Source: Ga0077555 sp046154645
Lineage (GTDB): Bacteria; Pseudomonadota; Alphaproteobacteria; Rhizobiales; Hyphomicrobiaceae
DNA: 64,000 nucleotides
Reading direction: 5' to 3'
Assembly: GCA_046154645.1 (NCBI GenBank)
Contig: JBJXDZ010000098.1
Location: 62,001-126,000, forward strand
The notes below the pieces were generated by a model. It was not told where the DNA came from and did not search any database. It saw nothing but the letters and a program-made list of their open reading frames with translations. A program made the translations under genes and the position numbers. Shown in pieces: positions 27,334-38,444 of the stretch (its first letter is position 1; each line of letters begins with the position of its first letter).

Positions 27334-27684
27334 GCGCGCCTCCCGCGCCGGGCCGCCGGCCGCAGCAGATCCACGACGCTCGCATTGGCGTCAATACGAC
27401 GGCCGCATCGAGCCACAAGCGCTTGGCTTGTGCCGGAACATGCCTTAAGTTCGACACGTGGTCCCGCCATCAGCCACACTTGAAGGTTGGTTGTGCGCCT
27501 TTCCAGGCGGCTGTCGCAGCCCGGCCAAACGCGTTGCACATGGCCGACGGGCAGCGAACCCGAGACGTGGGACCGGCACGCTGGCACGGATATGTTTACT
27601 GTTGGTGCTTGATCGGTAGCATTCTGGCGCATACATCACCGGGAACGGTTCGTTCGCCTCGTTGGTCGGAAGGCAGCATAGAGC
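27334..27684. other. Divergent intergenic region between fxsA and timA
   Basis: The 351-base region must hold both promoters. An open frame crosses part of it on the minus strand (27330-27632), but its composition and lack of a ribosome binding site argue against a gene. I see no convincing RNA gene or terminator. Confidence 0.45.
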
Positions 27685-28419
27685 ATGAGCGGCAATTTCG
27701 ACATCTTCACGCTGGTCTTTCTGGTGCTCGCCGTCGTGATCGTTTTCAAGCTCAAGAGCGTTCTTGGTAAACGGTCGAGCGAGGACGATGCGCGTGTCGA
27801 GCGCATGAAGGCAGAACAAAGGGCCCGCGCCGCCCAGGACAAGGTGGTGGCCATGCCCCGTCGCGAGGCGCCGGCCGCGCCCGGTGGTCAGGCCGAAGCG
27901 CCGGTTGCCCAGCCAACGGTCGCCGATACTGAAGCTAAAGTGCGCAATTTTGCCTCCGGTGACGAGGCGCTCGGCAAAGGGCTGGTCGCCATCCATCAGG
28001 CCGACCGCACCTTCGATCCGGAGCTGTTCGTCAAGGGCGCGCGGCAGGCCTACGAAATGATCGTAACCGCGTTCGCTGAAGGCAATCGCAAACTGCTGAA
28101 AACACTGCTGAGCCGCGAAGTGTTCGACAGCTTCTCGGCCGCGATCTCTGACCGCGAGAGCCGGGGCGAGCAGATCGACCAGAGCTTCGTTGGCATCAAC
28201 AAGGCCGACATCATCGAGGCCGAGCTCAAGAAGGGGCAGGCGCAGATCAGCGTCAGGTTCATCAGCGAGCTGTTCACGGCCACCCGCGATAAGGCCGGCG
28301 TCGTCATCGCCGGCGACCCGACCAAGAATCGCGAGGTGGTCGACATCTGGACGTTCAGCCGCGACACGTCTTCCCGTGATCCGAACTGGCGTTTGGTCGC
28401 CACGCAGGCGCCGAACTGA
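27685..28419 (+). CDS. timA: Tim44/TimA family membrane-associated adaptor
   Basis: The 244-residue protein has one N-terminal membrane helix (FDIFTLVFLVLAVVIVFKL), a Pro/Ala-rich linker, and a C-terminal Tim44-like domain beginning about residue 95 (FVKGARQAYEMIVTAFAEGNRKLLKTLLS, then ARFIS-like strands). The domain is shared with mitochondrial Tim44 and with alphaproteobacterial TimA, which act at the inner membrane. It is followed by mltA and smr on the same strand, the usual order in this group. Confidence 0.9.
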   Translation: MSGNFDIFTLVFLVLAVVIVFKLKSVLGKRSSEDDARVERMKAEQRARAAQDKVVAMPRREAPAAPGGQAEAPVAQPTVADTEAKVRNFASGDEALGKGLVAIHQADRTFDPELFVKGARQAYEMIVTAFAEGNRKLLKTLLSREVFDSFSAAISDRESRGEQIDQSFVGINKADIIEAELKKGQAQISVRFISELFTATRDKAGVVIAGDPTKNREVVDIWTFSRDTSSRDPNWRLVATQAPN

Positions 28420-28501
28420 GCGGAGCTATGTGGATGGGGTCCAAGGCACCCGCCTCCCAATGATCGCGGCGGCAAGCGGCGGCCGAACAATGTGACGCTG
28501 C

Positions 28502-28560
28502 GCTTCGGGGGAGGCACACTGTTGCAGGGAGCGAACAGCTTCGGGGGAGCCACTGTGCAG
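28502..28560 (+). repeat. 33-bp near-tandem duplication covering the mltA ribosome binding site
   Basis: The stretch gcttcgggggag followed by cact-gt-gcag occurs twice, beginning at about 28502 and 28537. Each copy has a GGGGGAG Shine-Dalgarno core followed by an in-frame start candidate, TTG at 28522 and GTG at 28555, exactly 33 bases apart. The gene therefore has two equivalent-looking initiation sites. Confidence 0.6.
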
Positions 28561-29925
28561 TTTCGCGTCGTTCATCGCTGTTCGCCCGACTGGAAGGCAT
28601 TGACGGCGCTGGCACTCCTGGTGCCAGGACTGGCGGCAGTCCGGCCGGCAGCGGTCGTCGCACAGCCGACAGCCGCTGACGTGACCGCGCCGTCGGCACC
28701 AACCACCTCAGCACCCGCCGCACAACCGAAACCCGCCGCACCTGCCCCGGTGGTTCTGCCCAAGGCTGCCCCGACCATGACCGACTCCGCTGCCCGCTTC
28801 GTCGCTGTGCTGTTCGCGGACTTGCCGGGCTGGGCGGACGACGACCATCTCGCGGCCTTCAAAGCCTTCCTGACGTCATGTCCCCGCGTGCAGGCACTCG
28901 CCAAGCTGCCGGCCAAGGCCAATCGCGCTTCCGTGCCGCCATCCCTGGTTGCCTCCTGCGACGCCGCGCTGGCCCTGCCGGCCAAGCTGACCAAAGTCCA
29001 GGCGCGAGACTTTTTCGAGCATCACTTCCAGCCTCGTCGGGTCATTCACGCCACTGCGCATGGCCTGCTCACCGGCTACTACGAGCCCTTGCTGGAAGGC
29101 TCACGCAAGCGGGAAGGGCGCTTCCAGACCCCCATCTACCGGCGACCGTCCGATCTGGTGAACGTCGTCGATGAGACCCAGCGTGGCGCCGTCGGCACCG
29201 CCTTCACGCACATGCGCCAGACCCAAGCCGGGCTGGTTCCCTTTGCCAGCCGTGCCGAGATCGATGCCGGCGCCCTGAAGGAGCAGAACCTGGAATTACT
29301 GTTCCTGGCCGACCCGGTCGACGTGTTCTTTCTGCAGGTGCAAGGCTCGGGACGGGTGAAACTGCCGGATGGAACCATTGTGCGCGTCCATTACGACGGC
29401 AAGAACGGGCACCCCTATACCTCGATCGGCCGCTACCTGATCGACAAGGGGCTGTTTGCCGCCGACAAGATGTCGCTCGGCGCACTTGGCCGCTGGCTCC
29501 GTTCCGATCCCGGTCGCGCCCAGAAGGTGATGCAGCAGAATGCATCCTATGTTTTCTTCCGCGAGTTGGCGAATGATGCGGCAGCGCCGCTCGGGGCCAT
29601 GCTGGCACCTCTGACCAGCGGCCGCAGTCTGGCCGTCGATCCCCGGTTCCATGCCCTCGGGAGCCCGGTCTACGTCAGTGCGCCGACGCTCACCCATGCG
29701 CTGAAAGGCAAGCCCTTTCAACGTCTCATGGTGGCCCACGATGTGGGGTCTGCCATCAAGGGTCCCGAGCGCGGCGACATCTACTTCGGTTCCGGCGAAA
29801 CCGCGGGCCGCATCGCCGGCGTGACCAAGCATCCAGGTCACTTTTTCGTGCTCGAGGCGCGCCAGAGCCCGGTGCCGGCAGCAGCTCCCGCGCCGACGAC
29901 GGCCGCCAAGCAGGCCAAGCCATGA
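28555..29925 (+). CDS. mltA: Membrane-bound lytic murein transglycosylase A (MltA)
   Basis: The roughly 456-residue enzyme cleaves peptidoglycan glycan strands with formation of 1,6-anhydromuropeptides. An N-terminal hydrophobic segment acts as signal sequence. The MltA domain (LTGYYEPLLEGSR, QTPIYRRPSDLV) and the C-terminal 3D domain with its Asp residues (VAHDVGSAIKGPERGDIYFGSG) are complete. There is no lipobox, so it is exported but not obviously lipid-anchored. GTG at 28555 is chosen for its GGGGGAG at 5 bases; a duplicated copy of the site at TTG 28522 and a GTG at 28492 are alternatives. smr follows after 10 bases. Confidence 0.92.
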   Translation: MQFRVVHRCSPDWKALTALALLVPGLAAVRPAAVVAQPTAADVTAPSAPTTSAPAAQPKPAAPAPVVLPKAAPTMTDSAARFVAVLFADLPGWADDDHLAAFKAFLTSCPRVQALAKLPAKANRASVPPSLVASCDAALALPAKLTKVQARDFFEHHFQPRRVIHATAHGLLTGYYEPLLEGSRKREGRFQTPIYRRPSDLVNVVDETQRGAVGTAFTHMRQTQAGLVPFASRAEIDAGALKEQNLELLFLADPVDVFFLQVQGSGRVKLPDGTIVRVHYDGKNGHPYTSIGRYLIDKGLFAADKMSLGALGRWLRSDPGRAQKVMQQNASYVFFRELANDAAAPLGAMLAPLTSGRSLAVDPRFHALGSPVYVSAPTLTHALKGKPFQRLMVAHDVGSAIKGPERGDIYFGSGETAGRIAGVTKHPGHFFVLEARQSPVPAAAPAPTTAAKQAKP

Positions 29926-29935
29926 GCGCCCCACC

Positions 29936-30625
29936 ATGAGTGGACGGCGGCGAGGTCCGCCGGCGGGTGACGCAAAGCCGAAACCACGCGGCGCCAAGGC
30001 GCGGCTGCCGGATGAAGACGTCGCACTTTGGGCCTACGCCGCGCAAACCATCGAGCCCGTGCACAAGCTGAAGCCCCGGGTGCCGGATACAGGCGCAGAC
30101 GCCTGGTCGGACGCCAGCGACCTGCCCGACCGCATGCCGGCGCCGCCTGAGAGCAAATCGGTCCCAGCCGCTGCAACGGCGAAACCGTCGCCTGGTCACC
30201 GTGCCGCGGTCAAACAGCCGCCTAAGGCCACACCGGCCTTGGCCGAGTTCGACCGCCGCAAGGCGCGCAAGATCGCCGCCGGCAAGCTCGACATCGAAGC
30301 TCGTCTCGATTTGCACGGCATGCGGCAAGCAGAAGCCCATCGGGAGTTGCGCGGGTTCATCACGGCCTGCGCCGGGCGGGGCCTCGCCACGGTGTTGATC
30401 ATTACCGGTAAGGGGGCTCGCGCCATGGACGAGGCCGCCGAGCAGGATTGGACCGAGGAGAAGCCAGACCGCGGCGTGCTCCGCCGCATGGTGCCGCTCT
30501 GGCTGGCTGAGCCGGACATGCGCCGCCACGTGATCAGCTTTCACAGCGCCGGTGTCCGCCATGGCGGTGACGGTGCCCTCTACGTGCAATTGCGCACGCG
30601 GGCGGCCAAACGCGATCGCGCTTAG
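29936..30625 (+). CDS. Smr/MutS-C domain protein
   Basis: The 229-residue protein has a disordered basic/Pro-rich N terminus and a C-terminal Smr domain from about residue 118, with the diagnostic LDLHGMRQAEA motif and TGKGAR and HGGDGALYV segments. Smr domains are endonucleases or RNA/DNA-binding modules; stand-alone bacterial versions can act in ribosome rescue, but the role of this one is not evident. The gene follows mltA closely and ends convergent to lptM. Confidence 0.92.
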   Translation: MSGRRRGPPAGDAKPKPRGAKARLPDEDVALWAYAAQTIEPVHKLKPRVPDTGADAWSDASDLPDRMPAPPESKSVPAAATAKPSPGHRAAVKQPPKATPALAEFDRRKARKIAAGKLDIEARLDLHGMRQAEAHRELRGFITACAGRGLATVLIITGKGARAMDEAAEQDWTEEKPDRGVLRRMVPLWLAEPDMRRHVISFHSAGVRHGGDGALYVQLRTRAAKRDRA

Positions 30626-30634
30626 GTCTGGCGC

Positions 30635-30653
30635 CCCGACAATCCGGGTCGGG
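30635..30653. terminator. Short hairpin between convergent smr and lptM
   Basis: CCCGAC (30635-30640) and GTCGGG (30648-30653) form a stem with a 7-base loop in the 40-base gap between the two convergent stop codons. There is no T-run on either side, so function as an intrinsic terminator is doubtful. Confidence 0.35.
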
Positions 30654-30665
30654 ACGTTCGGGACT

Positions 30666-30869
30666 TCAGCGAATGAGACCGTCGAGGATGAAGGGCTTGT
30701 GCGGCTTCAAGGCCGCGCCTTCCTTTTTACCCTGTCCGCTATCAGCCGTAGCGCTGGCGTCCGCCTTGTCGGGATTTTCGAGTGAGCCACGCACGCCGCA
30801 ACCTGCCAGTCCGAGGCTCAGGGCCAAGGCGGCGGTCAGAAGCACAATTCGGACAGCACTCAAGCGCAT
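30666..30869 (-). CDS. lptM: Small outer-membrane lipoprotein, LptM (YifL) type
   Basis: The 67-residue protein has a lipoprotein signal (MRLSAVRIVLLTAALALSL) and lipobox LAGC, then GVRGSLENP, the conserved start of mature LptM. LptM promotes correct oxidation of the LptD outer-membrane translocon. It is 71 bases downstream of argH on the same strand. In this group it normally lies between argH and lysA; lysA is missing here and the opposite-strand smr gene follows instead. Confidence 0.85.
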   Translation of the reverse strand: MRLSAVRIVLLTAALALSLGLAGCGVRGSLENPDKADASATADSGQGKKEGAALKPHKPFILDGLIR

Positions 30870-30940
30870 GACGGGCTCCACGGCTCGGGCGCAGCTTCGG
30901 TATCCCGAGGCGGCATCGACGACCGTACTTATCAAGCTGC

Positions 30941-32350
30941 TTAGCCCTTCCCGGACTCATTTTCCAGCCGCTTCAGCCAGCCTTGAGCCATTTTGCGGAC
31001 GTTCTGTGGCGCAGTTCCCCCATAGCTGACCCGGCTCTTGACCGAGCTTTCCACGGAAAGAACCGTGAACACGTCCTCCGTAATGCGCGGCTCGACCCCT
31101 TGCATGGCCGAAAGAGGCAGCTGATCCAGGCCCACTTTGGCCGTTTCCGCCAGCCGGACGATGGCACCGGTGACGTGATGCGCCTCGCGGAACGGCAGCT
31201 GGAGGGTGCGCACCAGCCAGTCGGCGAGATCCGTGGCCGTGGCATAGCCACGGCTAGCGGCCGCATGCATTGCCTCTGGAACTGGCTCGAGGTCCCCGAT
31301 CATGCCGGTCATGGCAGCCACGGCGATATTGAAGGCGCGCAGCGCATCGAAGGTCTGTTCCTTGTCTTCCTGCATGTCCTTGGAATAGGTCAGCGGCAGC
31401 CCCTTCATGACCATCAGCAGGCCCTGGAAGGCACCCGCGATTCGCCCGACCTTGGCACGGCACAACTCGGCCGCGTCCGGGTTCTTCTTCTGCGGCATGA
31501 TCGAGGAGCCCGTGGTCCACCGGTCCGACAGGCGGATGAAGCCGAATTGCGGCGTCATCCAGATCACGATCTCCTCCGACAGCCTCGACAAGTGCATGGC
31601 GGCGATCGAGGCGGCAGCCAATGTTTCCAGGGCAAAATCGCGGTCTGCGACCCCATCGAGGGAGTTTGCCGTCGGCCGGTCGAAGCCGAGCGCCTCGGCG
31701 GTCATGTGGCGGTCGATGGGGAACGAGGTGCCAGCCAACGCCGCGGAGCCGAGCGGGCATTCGTTGAGGCGGCGGCGGGCGTCGGCAAAGCGGCCCCGGT
31801 CGCGCGCCACCATCTCGACGTAGGCCATCAGATGGTGACCGAAGGTGACGGGTTGCGCCGGCTGCAGATGCGTGAAGCCCGGCATGATGGTGTCGGCATG
31901 GGCTTCAGCCTTGGTGGCAAGTGCCACCTGGAGCTTCAGCAAGGCATGATCGAAGGCGTCGAGCGCATCGCGCACGTACATGCGGAAATCGAGCGCCACC
32001 TGATCATTGCGCGAACGCGCCGTGTGCAGCCGGCCGCCCGCCGCCCCGATGATTTCGGTCAGCCGGCTCTCGATATTGAGATGAATGTCCTCGAGCTTCT
32101 GCGAGAACGTGAAGTGCCCCCCTTCGATCTCGGCCTGGATCTGGTCCAGCCCACGCAGGATCTCGTTCGCATCGGCCTGCGTAATGATGCCCTGCGCGGC
32201 CAGCATGCCGGCGTGAGCCTTGGAGCCCGTGATGTCCTGCGGTGCCATGACCTTGTCGAAGCCGATCGAGGCATTAATCTCGATCATCAACTCGGCTGGT
32301 GAAACTTCGAAGCGGCCACCCCACATCTTGTTCGCCGACGTGTCCGACAT
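30941..32350 (-). CDS. argH: Argininosuccinate lyase
   Basis: The 469-residue homotetrameric enzyme splits argininosuccinate into arginine and fumarate, the last step of arginine biosynthesis. The fumarase/aspartase superfamily signature GSSIMPQKKNPD is intact, as are TARSRNDQVALDFRM and the HLQPAQPVTFGHHL segment with the catalytic His. Length is normal. It is divergent from tlpA (52-base gap, so promoters overlap) and followed by lptM. Confidence 0.97.
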   Translation of the reverse strand: MSDTSANKMWGGRFEVSPAELMIEINASIGFDKVMAPQDITGSKAHAGMLAAQGIITQADANEILRGLDQIQAEIEGGHFTFSQKLEDIHLNIESRLTEIIGAAGGRLHTARSRNDQVALDFRMYVRDALDAFDHALLKLQVALATKAEAHADTIMPGFTHLQPAQPVTFGHHLMAYVEMVARDRGRFADARRRLNECPLGSAALAGTSFPIDRHMTAEALGFDRPTANSLDGVADRDFALETLAAASIAAMHLSRLSEEIVIWMTPQFGFIRLSDRWTTGSSIMPQKKNPDAAELCRAKVGRIAGAFQGLLMVMKGLPLTYSKDMQEDKEQTFDALRAFNIAVAAMTGMIGDLEPVPEAMHAAASRGYATATDLADWLVRTLQLPFREAHHVTGAIVRLAETAKVGLDQLPLSAMQGVEPRITEDVFTVLSVESSVKSRVSYGGTAPQNVRKMAQGWLKRLENESGKG

Positions 32351-32402
32351 GAGCTTGCCTCGGTTTGGTTGCTAACGGCAGGGACGCAGGAGAGAGCGAC
32401 GT

Positions 32403-33128
32403 ATGACACCAGAGACTGAGCCAAAGCCCCCGCGCGCGACGCCGCATGCGTTGTATGCCGCCATCCTGCTGGTTGCGACGATCGTCGGTTTCGGCGGGGT
32501 ATACGTCATGGCACGGCTGGCCGACAATCCTTCGCGCGACGGTGTCGGCACGACAGCGGCGCAGTTGCGCGTAGCTCAGGCCCAATCCCCGCCGCAAACG
32601 CCATCAGGCCCCCTAGCCACGCCCCCCACGACGACATTGCCGACTGGCCCCGGCGCCAATCCCTTGAGCACCGGCGAGATGGCCGCTTTCGTGTTCAAGA
32701 AAACGCCTGAGCCGTTGCCCGAGGTCGGCTTCGTCGATGGCACGGGCAAGGAGCGCACGCTCAAGGACTGGCGCGGCAAGGTCGTGTTGCTCAATCTGTG
32801 GGCGACCTGGTGCGTGCCCTGCCGTAAGGAAATGCCGGGTCTCGACCGGCTGCAGGCGCAACTCGGCTCCGATCGGTTCGAAGTCGTGGCGGTCAGTGCC
32901 GACAAGACGGGCATCGAGGGAGCAAAAAAGTTCCTGGCCCAGGTCAAGTCCGAGAAGCTTGGCGTCTATGCCGATCCTGGCGTCCGCATCACTTCGACGC
33001 TGAAGGCGATTGGCATGCCAGCCACGATCCTGATCGATCGCGAGGGGCGTGAGATCGGCCGCCTCGTTGGCCCTGCCGAATGGGATAGTCCGGAAGCCAA
33101 GGCATTGATCGCTGCGGCCATGAAGTGA
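32403..33128 (+). CDS. tlpA: TlpA family thiol:disulfide interchange protein
   Basis: The 241-residue protein is anchored by an N-terminal helix (about 16-38), followed by a Pro/Thr-rich linker and a periplasmic thioredoxin fold with the active site WATWCVPCRKEMPG (Cys137, Cys140) and a cis-proline segment GMPATILID. In Bradyrhizobium TlpA reduces copper chaperones and subunit II for cytochrome aa3 maturation. A good AGGAGAG precedes the ATG. The ccmAB genes 6 bases of map order away at 34040-35352 fit a cytochrome-maturation neighbourhood. Confidence 0.93.
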   Translation: MTPETEPKPPRATPHALYAAILLVATIVGFGGVYVMARLADNPSRDGVGTTAAQLRVAQAQSPPQTPSGPLATPPTTTLPTGPGANPLSTGEMAAFVFKKTPEPLPEVGFVDGTGKERTLKDWRGKVVLLNLWATWCVPCRKEMPGLDRLQAQLGSDRFEVVAVSADKTGIEGAKKFLAQVKSEKLGVYADPGVRITSTLKAIGMPATILIDREGREIGRLVGPAEWDSPEAKALIAAAMK

Positions 33129-33245
33129 GTTCACCGTAGCCTTTCTGCTCTCCTGTCCGAAAAGTCACCGATTGCCAATCATCCTGGCAAGCGTCAGACT
33201 TAAATGACGCGGCGATTCGCCGCGCATCAGGTTGAGGAGGGAACA

Positions 33246-33497
33246 ATGGACCCAGTCACACTGATCGTCTGGCTCGCTATTGGTGCTGTCGCCGGCTGGT
33301 TGGCCGGCCAGATCATGAAGGGTGGAGGCTTCGGCCTCGTCGGTGACATTATCGTTGGCATCCTCGGCGCGGTCATCGCCGGCTACCTGTTGCCGCGTCT
33401 GGGCATTGCCATCGGCGGCGGCATCATTGCGGCAATCATCAATGCTGTGATCGGCGCCTGCTTACTTCTGTTCGTTATTCGACTGGTCAAGCGTTAG
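33246..33497 (+). CDS. GlsB/YeaQ/YmgE family stress-response membrane protein
   Basis: The 83-residue protein consists almost entirely of three glycine-rich hydrophobic helices (LIVWLAIGAVAGWLAGQIMKGGGFGLVGDIIVGILGAVIAGYL and the C-terminal helix), the transglycosylase-associated/GlsB pattern. A GGAGGG lies upstream of ATG 33246. Members are stress-induced in many bacteria, function unclear. A terminator follows at 33520-33555. Confidence 0.9.
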   Translation: MDPVTLIVWLAIGAVAGWLAGQIMKGGGFGLVGDIIVGILGAVIAGYLLPRLGIAIGGGIIAAIINAVIGACLLLFVIRLVKR

Positions 33498-33519
33498 ACC
33501 CGGGCACAGAGATTTGCGG

Positions 33520-33555
33520 GCAGGGCTCGATGCAGAATTGGGCCCTGCTTGTTTT
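33520..33555 (+). terminator. Intrinsic terminator after the GlsB-type gene
   Basis: GCAGGGC (33520-33526) pairs with GCCCTGC (33542-33548) across a 15-base loop, followed by ttgtttt at 33549-33555. Position 23 bases after the gene's stop and the T-rich tail support an intrinsic terminator on the plus strand. Confidence 0.55.
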
Positions 33556-33577
33556 CGGAGCGACTCCAAGCCTTGCC

Positions 33578-33967
33578 TCAAGGCGCGTTGCGATTGAGCT
33601 GGAAGAACGTCGCCGGTTGATCCGAAAGCAATTCCACGCCCCGCGGAGAAGGATTTTTCTCGGCAGTTTTCTCCGGTCCCCGAACAGCTTCGGGCTTGGC
33701 ACGCTCAGGCTTGTTTTCAACGATCGGCAATTGCGTCGCCGCCGCCGTCGGCAACACCTGCGTCTGTACTGGCGTTGCCACGTCCACCGGTGGTCTCGCT
33801 GCGCCCCGCTCCATGGCTTCCAGCACGCTCTGGAGCCGGTCCACATCCGGCTCGGACGGGAGTTGGCGCAGATACAGCACGCCGACAAAAGCCGCCATGC
33901 CCCCGACGGCGCACAGCGCGCCGAATGCGAGCGATCCGAGGAATATCCGCAAGCTTTTGCGACTCAT
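33578..33967 (-). CDS. Hypothetical single-pass membrane protein behind ccmB
   Basis: The 129-residue protein has a short basic N terminus (MSRKSLRIF), one membrane helix (about 9-33), and a Pro/Ala/Val-rich probably periplasmic tail with no recognised domain. GGAGGC lies five bases before the ATG at 33965-33967. It is 72 bases downstream of ccmB on the same strand, where ccmC would usually be found. The last residues FFQLNRNAP resemble the end of the protein at 54933-55958 (IFSNLSRNAP). Function unknown; a role in cytochrome maturation is only a positional guess. Confidence 0.65.
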   Translation of the reverse strand: MSRKSLRIFLGSLAFGALCAVGGMAAFVGVLYLRQLPSEPDVDRLQSVLEAMERGAARPPVDVATPVQTQVLPTAAATQLPIVENKPERAKPEAVRGPEKTAEKNPSPRGVELLSDQPATFFQLNRNAP

Positions 33968-34039
33968 GATGGCCTCCGTGATGGGAGGCATGCGCATCAA
34001 GCCATTTTACAAACAAGCGCCATCGCCGGTTTTCCACGC

Positions 34040-34708
34040 TCACCCGAGTTGCGCCCGCAACGCCATGCCGGCAGCCAGCGGCCCGACAACGATTGCGGCC
34101 AACGACACGGCTGTGAGGATCATGAGGGAGGCCGCAACACCGCCCGATGCCTGGGCTGCGGCGAGCACGGCCGAAATGCCGAACAGCAATGTCGGCACAT
34201 ACAACGGCAGCACCAACAGTGCCACCAGCAGCCCGCCGCGATGGCTGCGCAGTGTCAGTGCGGCACCAACGACACCGAGGCAACTGACAGCCGGCGTGCC
34301 GAGCAGCATCGAAGCAATCAGCGCCGGAAGAAGGCTAAGATCGAGATTGAGCAGCAGGCCAAGCACCGGCGCCAGCGCCACCAGCGGCAAGGCCGTCGTC
34401 AGCCAGTGCGCCAGGCTCTTGGCGGCCGCTATGGCGGCAAGTGGCAGGTCGCCCATGGCCAGAACTTCCAGCGAGCCATCCTCGAAATCAGCCTCGAACA
34501 GGCGTGGCAGCGAGAGCAGAGCCGACAGCAGCAATGCGATCCACAGCACCCCCGGCGCGATGCGCGAGAGCAGGTTCAAGTCAGGGCCGAGACCCAGCGG
34601 CATCAGGGCGACGACGATCAGATTGAAACCGAGGGCGGTGCCCAGCGCCCCACCGTCACGCCAGGCCAGCAGAACATCACGGCGGACAAGGTTCAGGAAT
34701 GATCCCAC
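34040..34708 (-). CDS. ccmB: Heme exporter permease CcmB
   Basis: The 222-residue inner-membrane protein is the permease partner of CcmA in system I cytochrome c maturation, where CcmAB hydrolyses ATP to release holo-CcmE from CcmC. Six hydrophobic segments and the typical LLSALLSLPRLFEADFEDGSLE and HWLTTALPLVALAP stretches are visible. It overlaps the ccmA stop by 16 bases. ccmC and ccmD are not next to it, unlike in many relatives. Confidence 0.93.
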   Translation of the reverse strand: MGSFLNLVRRDVLLAWRDGGALGTALGFNLIVVALMPLGLGPDLNLLSRIAPGVLWIALLLSALLSLPRLFEADFEDGSLEVLAMGDLPLAAIAAAKSLAHWLTTALPLVALAPVLGLLLNLDLSLLPALIASMLLGTPAVSCLGVVGAALTLRSHRGGLLVALLVLPLYVPTLLFGISAVLAAAQASGGVAASLMILTAVSLAAIVVGPLAAGMALRAQLG

Positions 34709-35352
34709 GCTGCCTCCCGCGTCAATGCCGGTGCCTCGAGACGCAACTCCCTGGCCGTGGCAAGGCCGAGATCGATATGGGTCGCAGCCAAAATCAGGCC
34801 GCCGGTCGCTCGATGCTCAGCAATGAGGTGCGACAGTACGAGAGTGGCATCGGCATCGAGGGAGACGGTCGGCTCGTCGAGCAACCAAAGGGGGCGCGGC
34901 GCCAGCAGCAGGCGGGTCAAAGCCAGGCGTCGCTTCTGCCCGGCCGACAGATAGCCGGCGGGCACATCGGCGATCGCCCCAAGGCCGAGACGCTGCAGGG
35001 CCTCGCTGGTTCGCTGCTCTGCAGGGCCGGGTTCATTTGCGTCGCCGCTCGCCTGGAACCGCCGCCAGAAATCGGCGTTCTCACGCACCGTCAGTGCCGC
35101 TTTCACCGCATTCTGGTGGCCGATGGCGTGGCTTTGCTCGGCCACAGAAAGCTCGGGATTGCCGCCCTCAAACCTGATCGAACCGCTCGAAGGCTTGATG
35201 AATCCGGCGATGGCGCGCAGCAACGTCGTCTTGCCCGCTCCGTTGGGGCCACGCAGGATCACCGCCTCGCTGGCCTCGACCGCGAATGTCATGCCTCTGA
35301 CCAGCGTTCGTTCACCGCGCGAAAGGCTCAGATTCTCGACACGAAGCTGCAT
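34693..35352 (-). CDS. ccmA: Cytochrome c maturation ATP-binding protein CcmA
   Basis: The 219-residue ATPase drives release of holo-CcmE during heme delivery to apocytochromes c. It has Walker A GPNGAGKTT, the signature LSAGQKRR and Walker B LWLLDEP, and the short length of CcmA without extra domains. It starts 200 bases from, and divergent to, acnA, a gene order seen in Bradyrhizobium-type genomes. ccmB is translationally overlapped downstream. Confidence 0.94.
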   Translation of the reverse strand: MQLRVENLSLSRGERTLVRGMTFAVEASEAVILRGPNGAGKTTLLRAIAGFIKPSSGSIRFEGGNPELSVAEQSHAIGHQNAVKAALTVRENADFWRRFQASGDANEPGPAEQRTSEALQRLGLGAIADVPAGYLSAGQKRRLALTRLLLAPRPLWLLDEPTVSLDADATLVLSHLIAEHRATGGLILAATHIDLGLATARELRLEAPALTREAAWDHS

Positions 35353-35552
35353 ATTGGGGAAAGCGGGACCGAAGCGGGATGGGGATCATGCAAAGATGCA
35401 GGTCACGCCCCCTTGGCGGATGGAGCGCCTCGGCCTTATAAGGCCCCACACAGCCCGGAGGCCAGCCTTTCCAGCAGGCCGCTGCCGTGCACTCACGTCC
35501 CGGGTCCCCATAACCGCGCCCTGCGCATAACGGTTCCAGGAGACCGCCCCAC

Positions 35553-38243
<2,691 letters not shown>

Positions 38244-38274
38244 TGACGTTGCGAAAACGGTAAACGACTTGTGG

Positions 38275-38297
38275 GGCCGGCGGACGTTCTGCCGGCC
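38275..38297 (+). terminator. Hairpin downstream of acnA
   Basis: GGCCGGC (38275-38281) and GCCGGCC (38291-38297) form a perfect 7-bp stem with a 9-base loop starting 31 bases after the acnA stop. There is no run of T after it, so it may protect the mRNA end or act only weakly as a terminator. Confidence 0.35.
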
Positions 38298-38444
38298 TTC
38301 GCACTTGCAGCAAAAGTCATTTCGGGCGTTTCACCCGTTCGTGACTCGCAATTGATGTCCCGCAAAGCAATATGTACGGACGAAGCGTGTGGTGCATGTG
38401 GCCCGTCGCGAGTGCGCGTCCAGACAGGGATTTCAGACAAGCTA

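Noticed and set aside
27330..27632. 100-residue open frame between fxsA and timA
   Set aside because: No ribosome binding site, unnatural composition and no family resemblance; probably a chance frame in GC-rich DNA.
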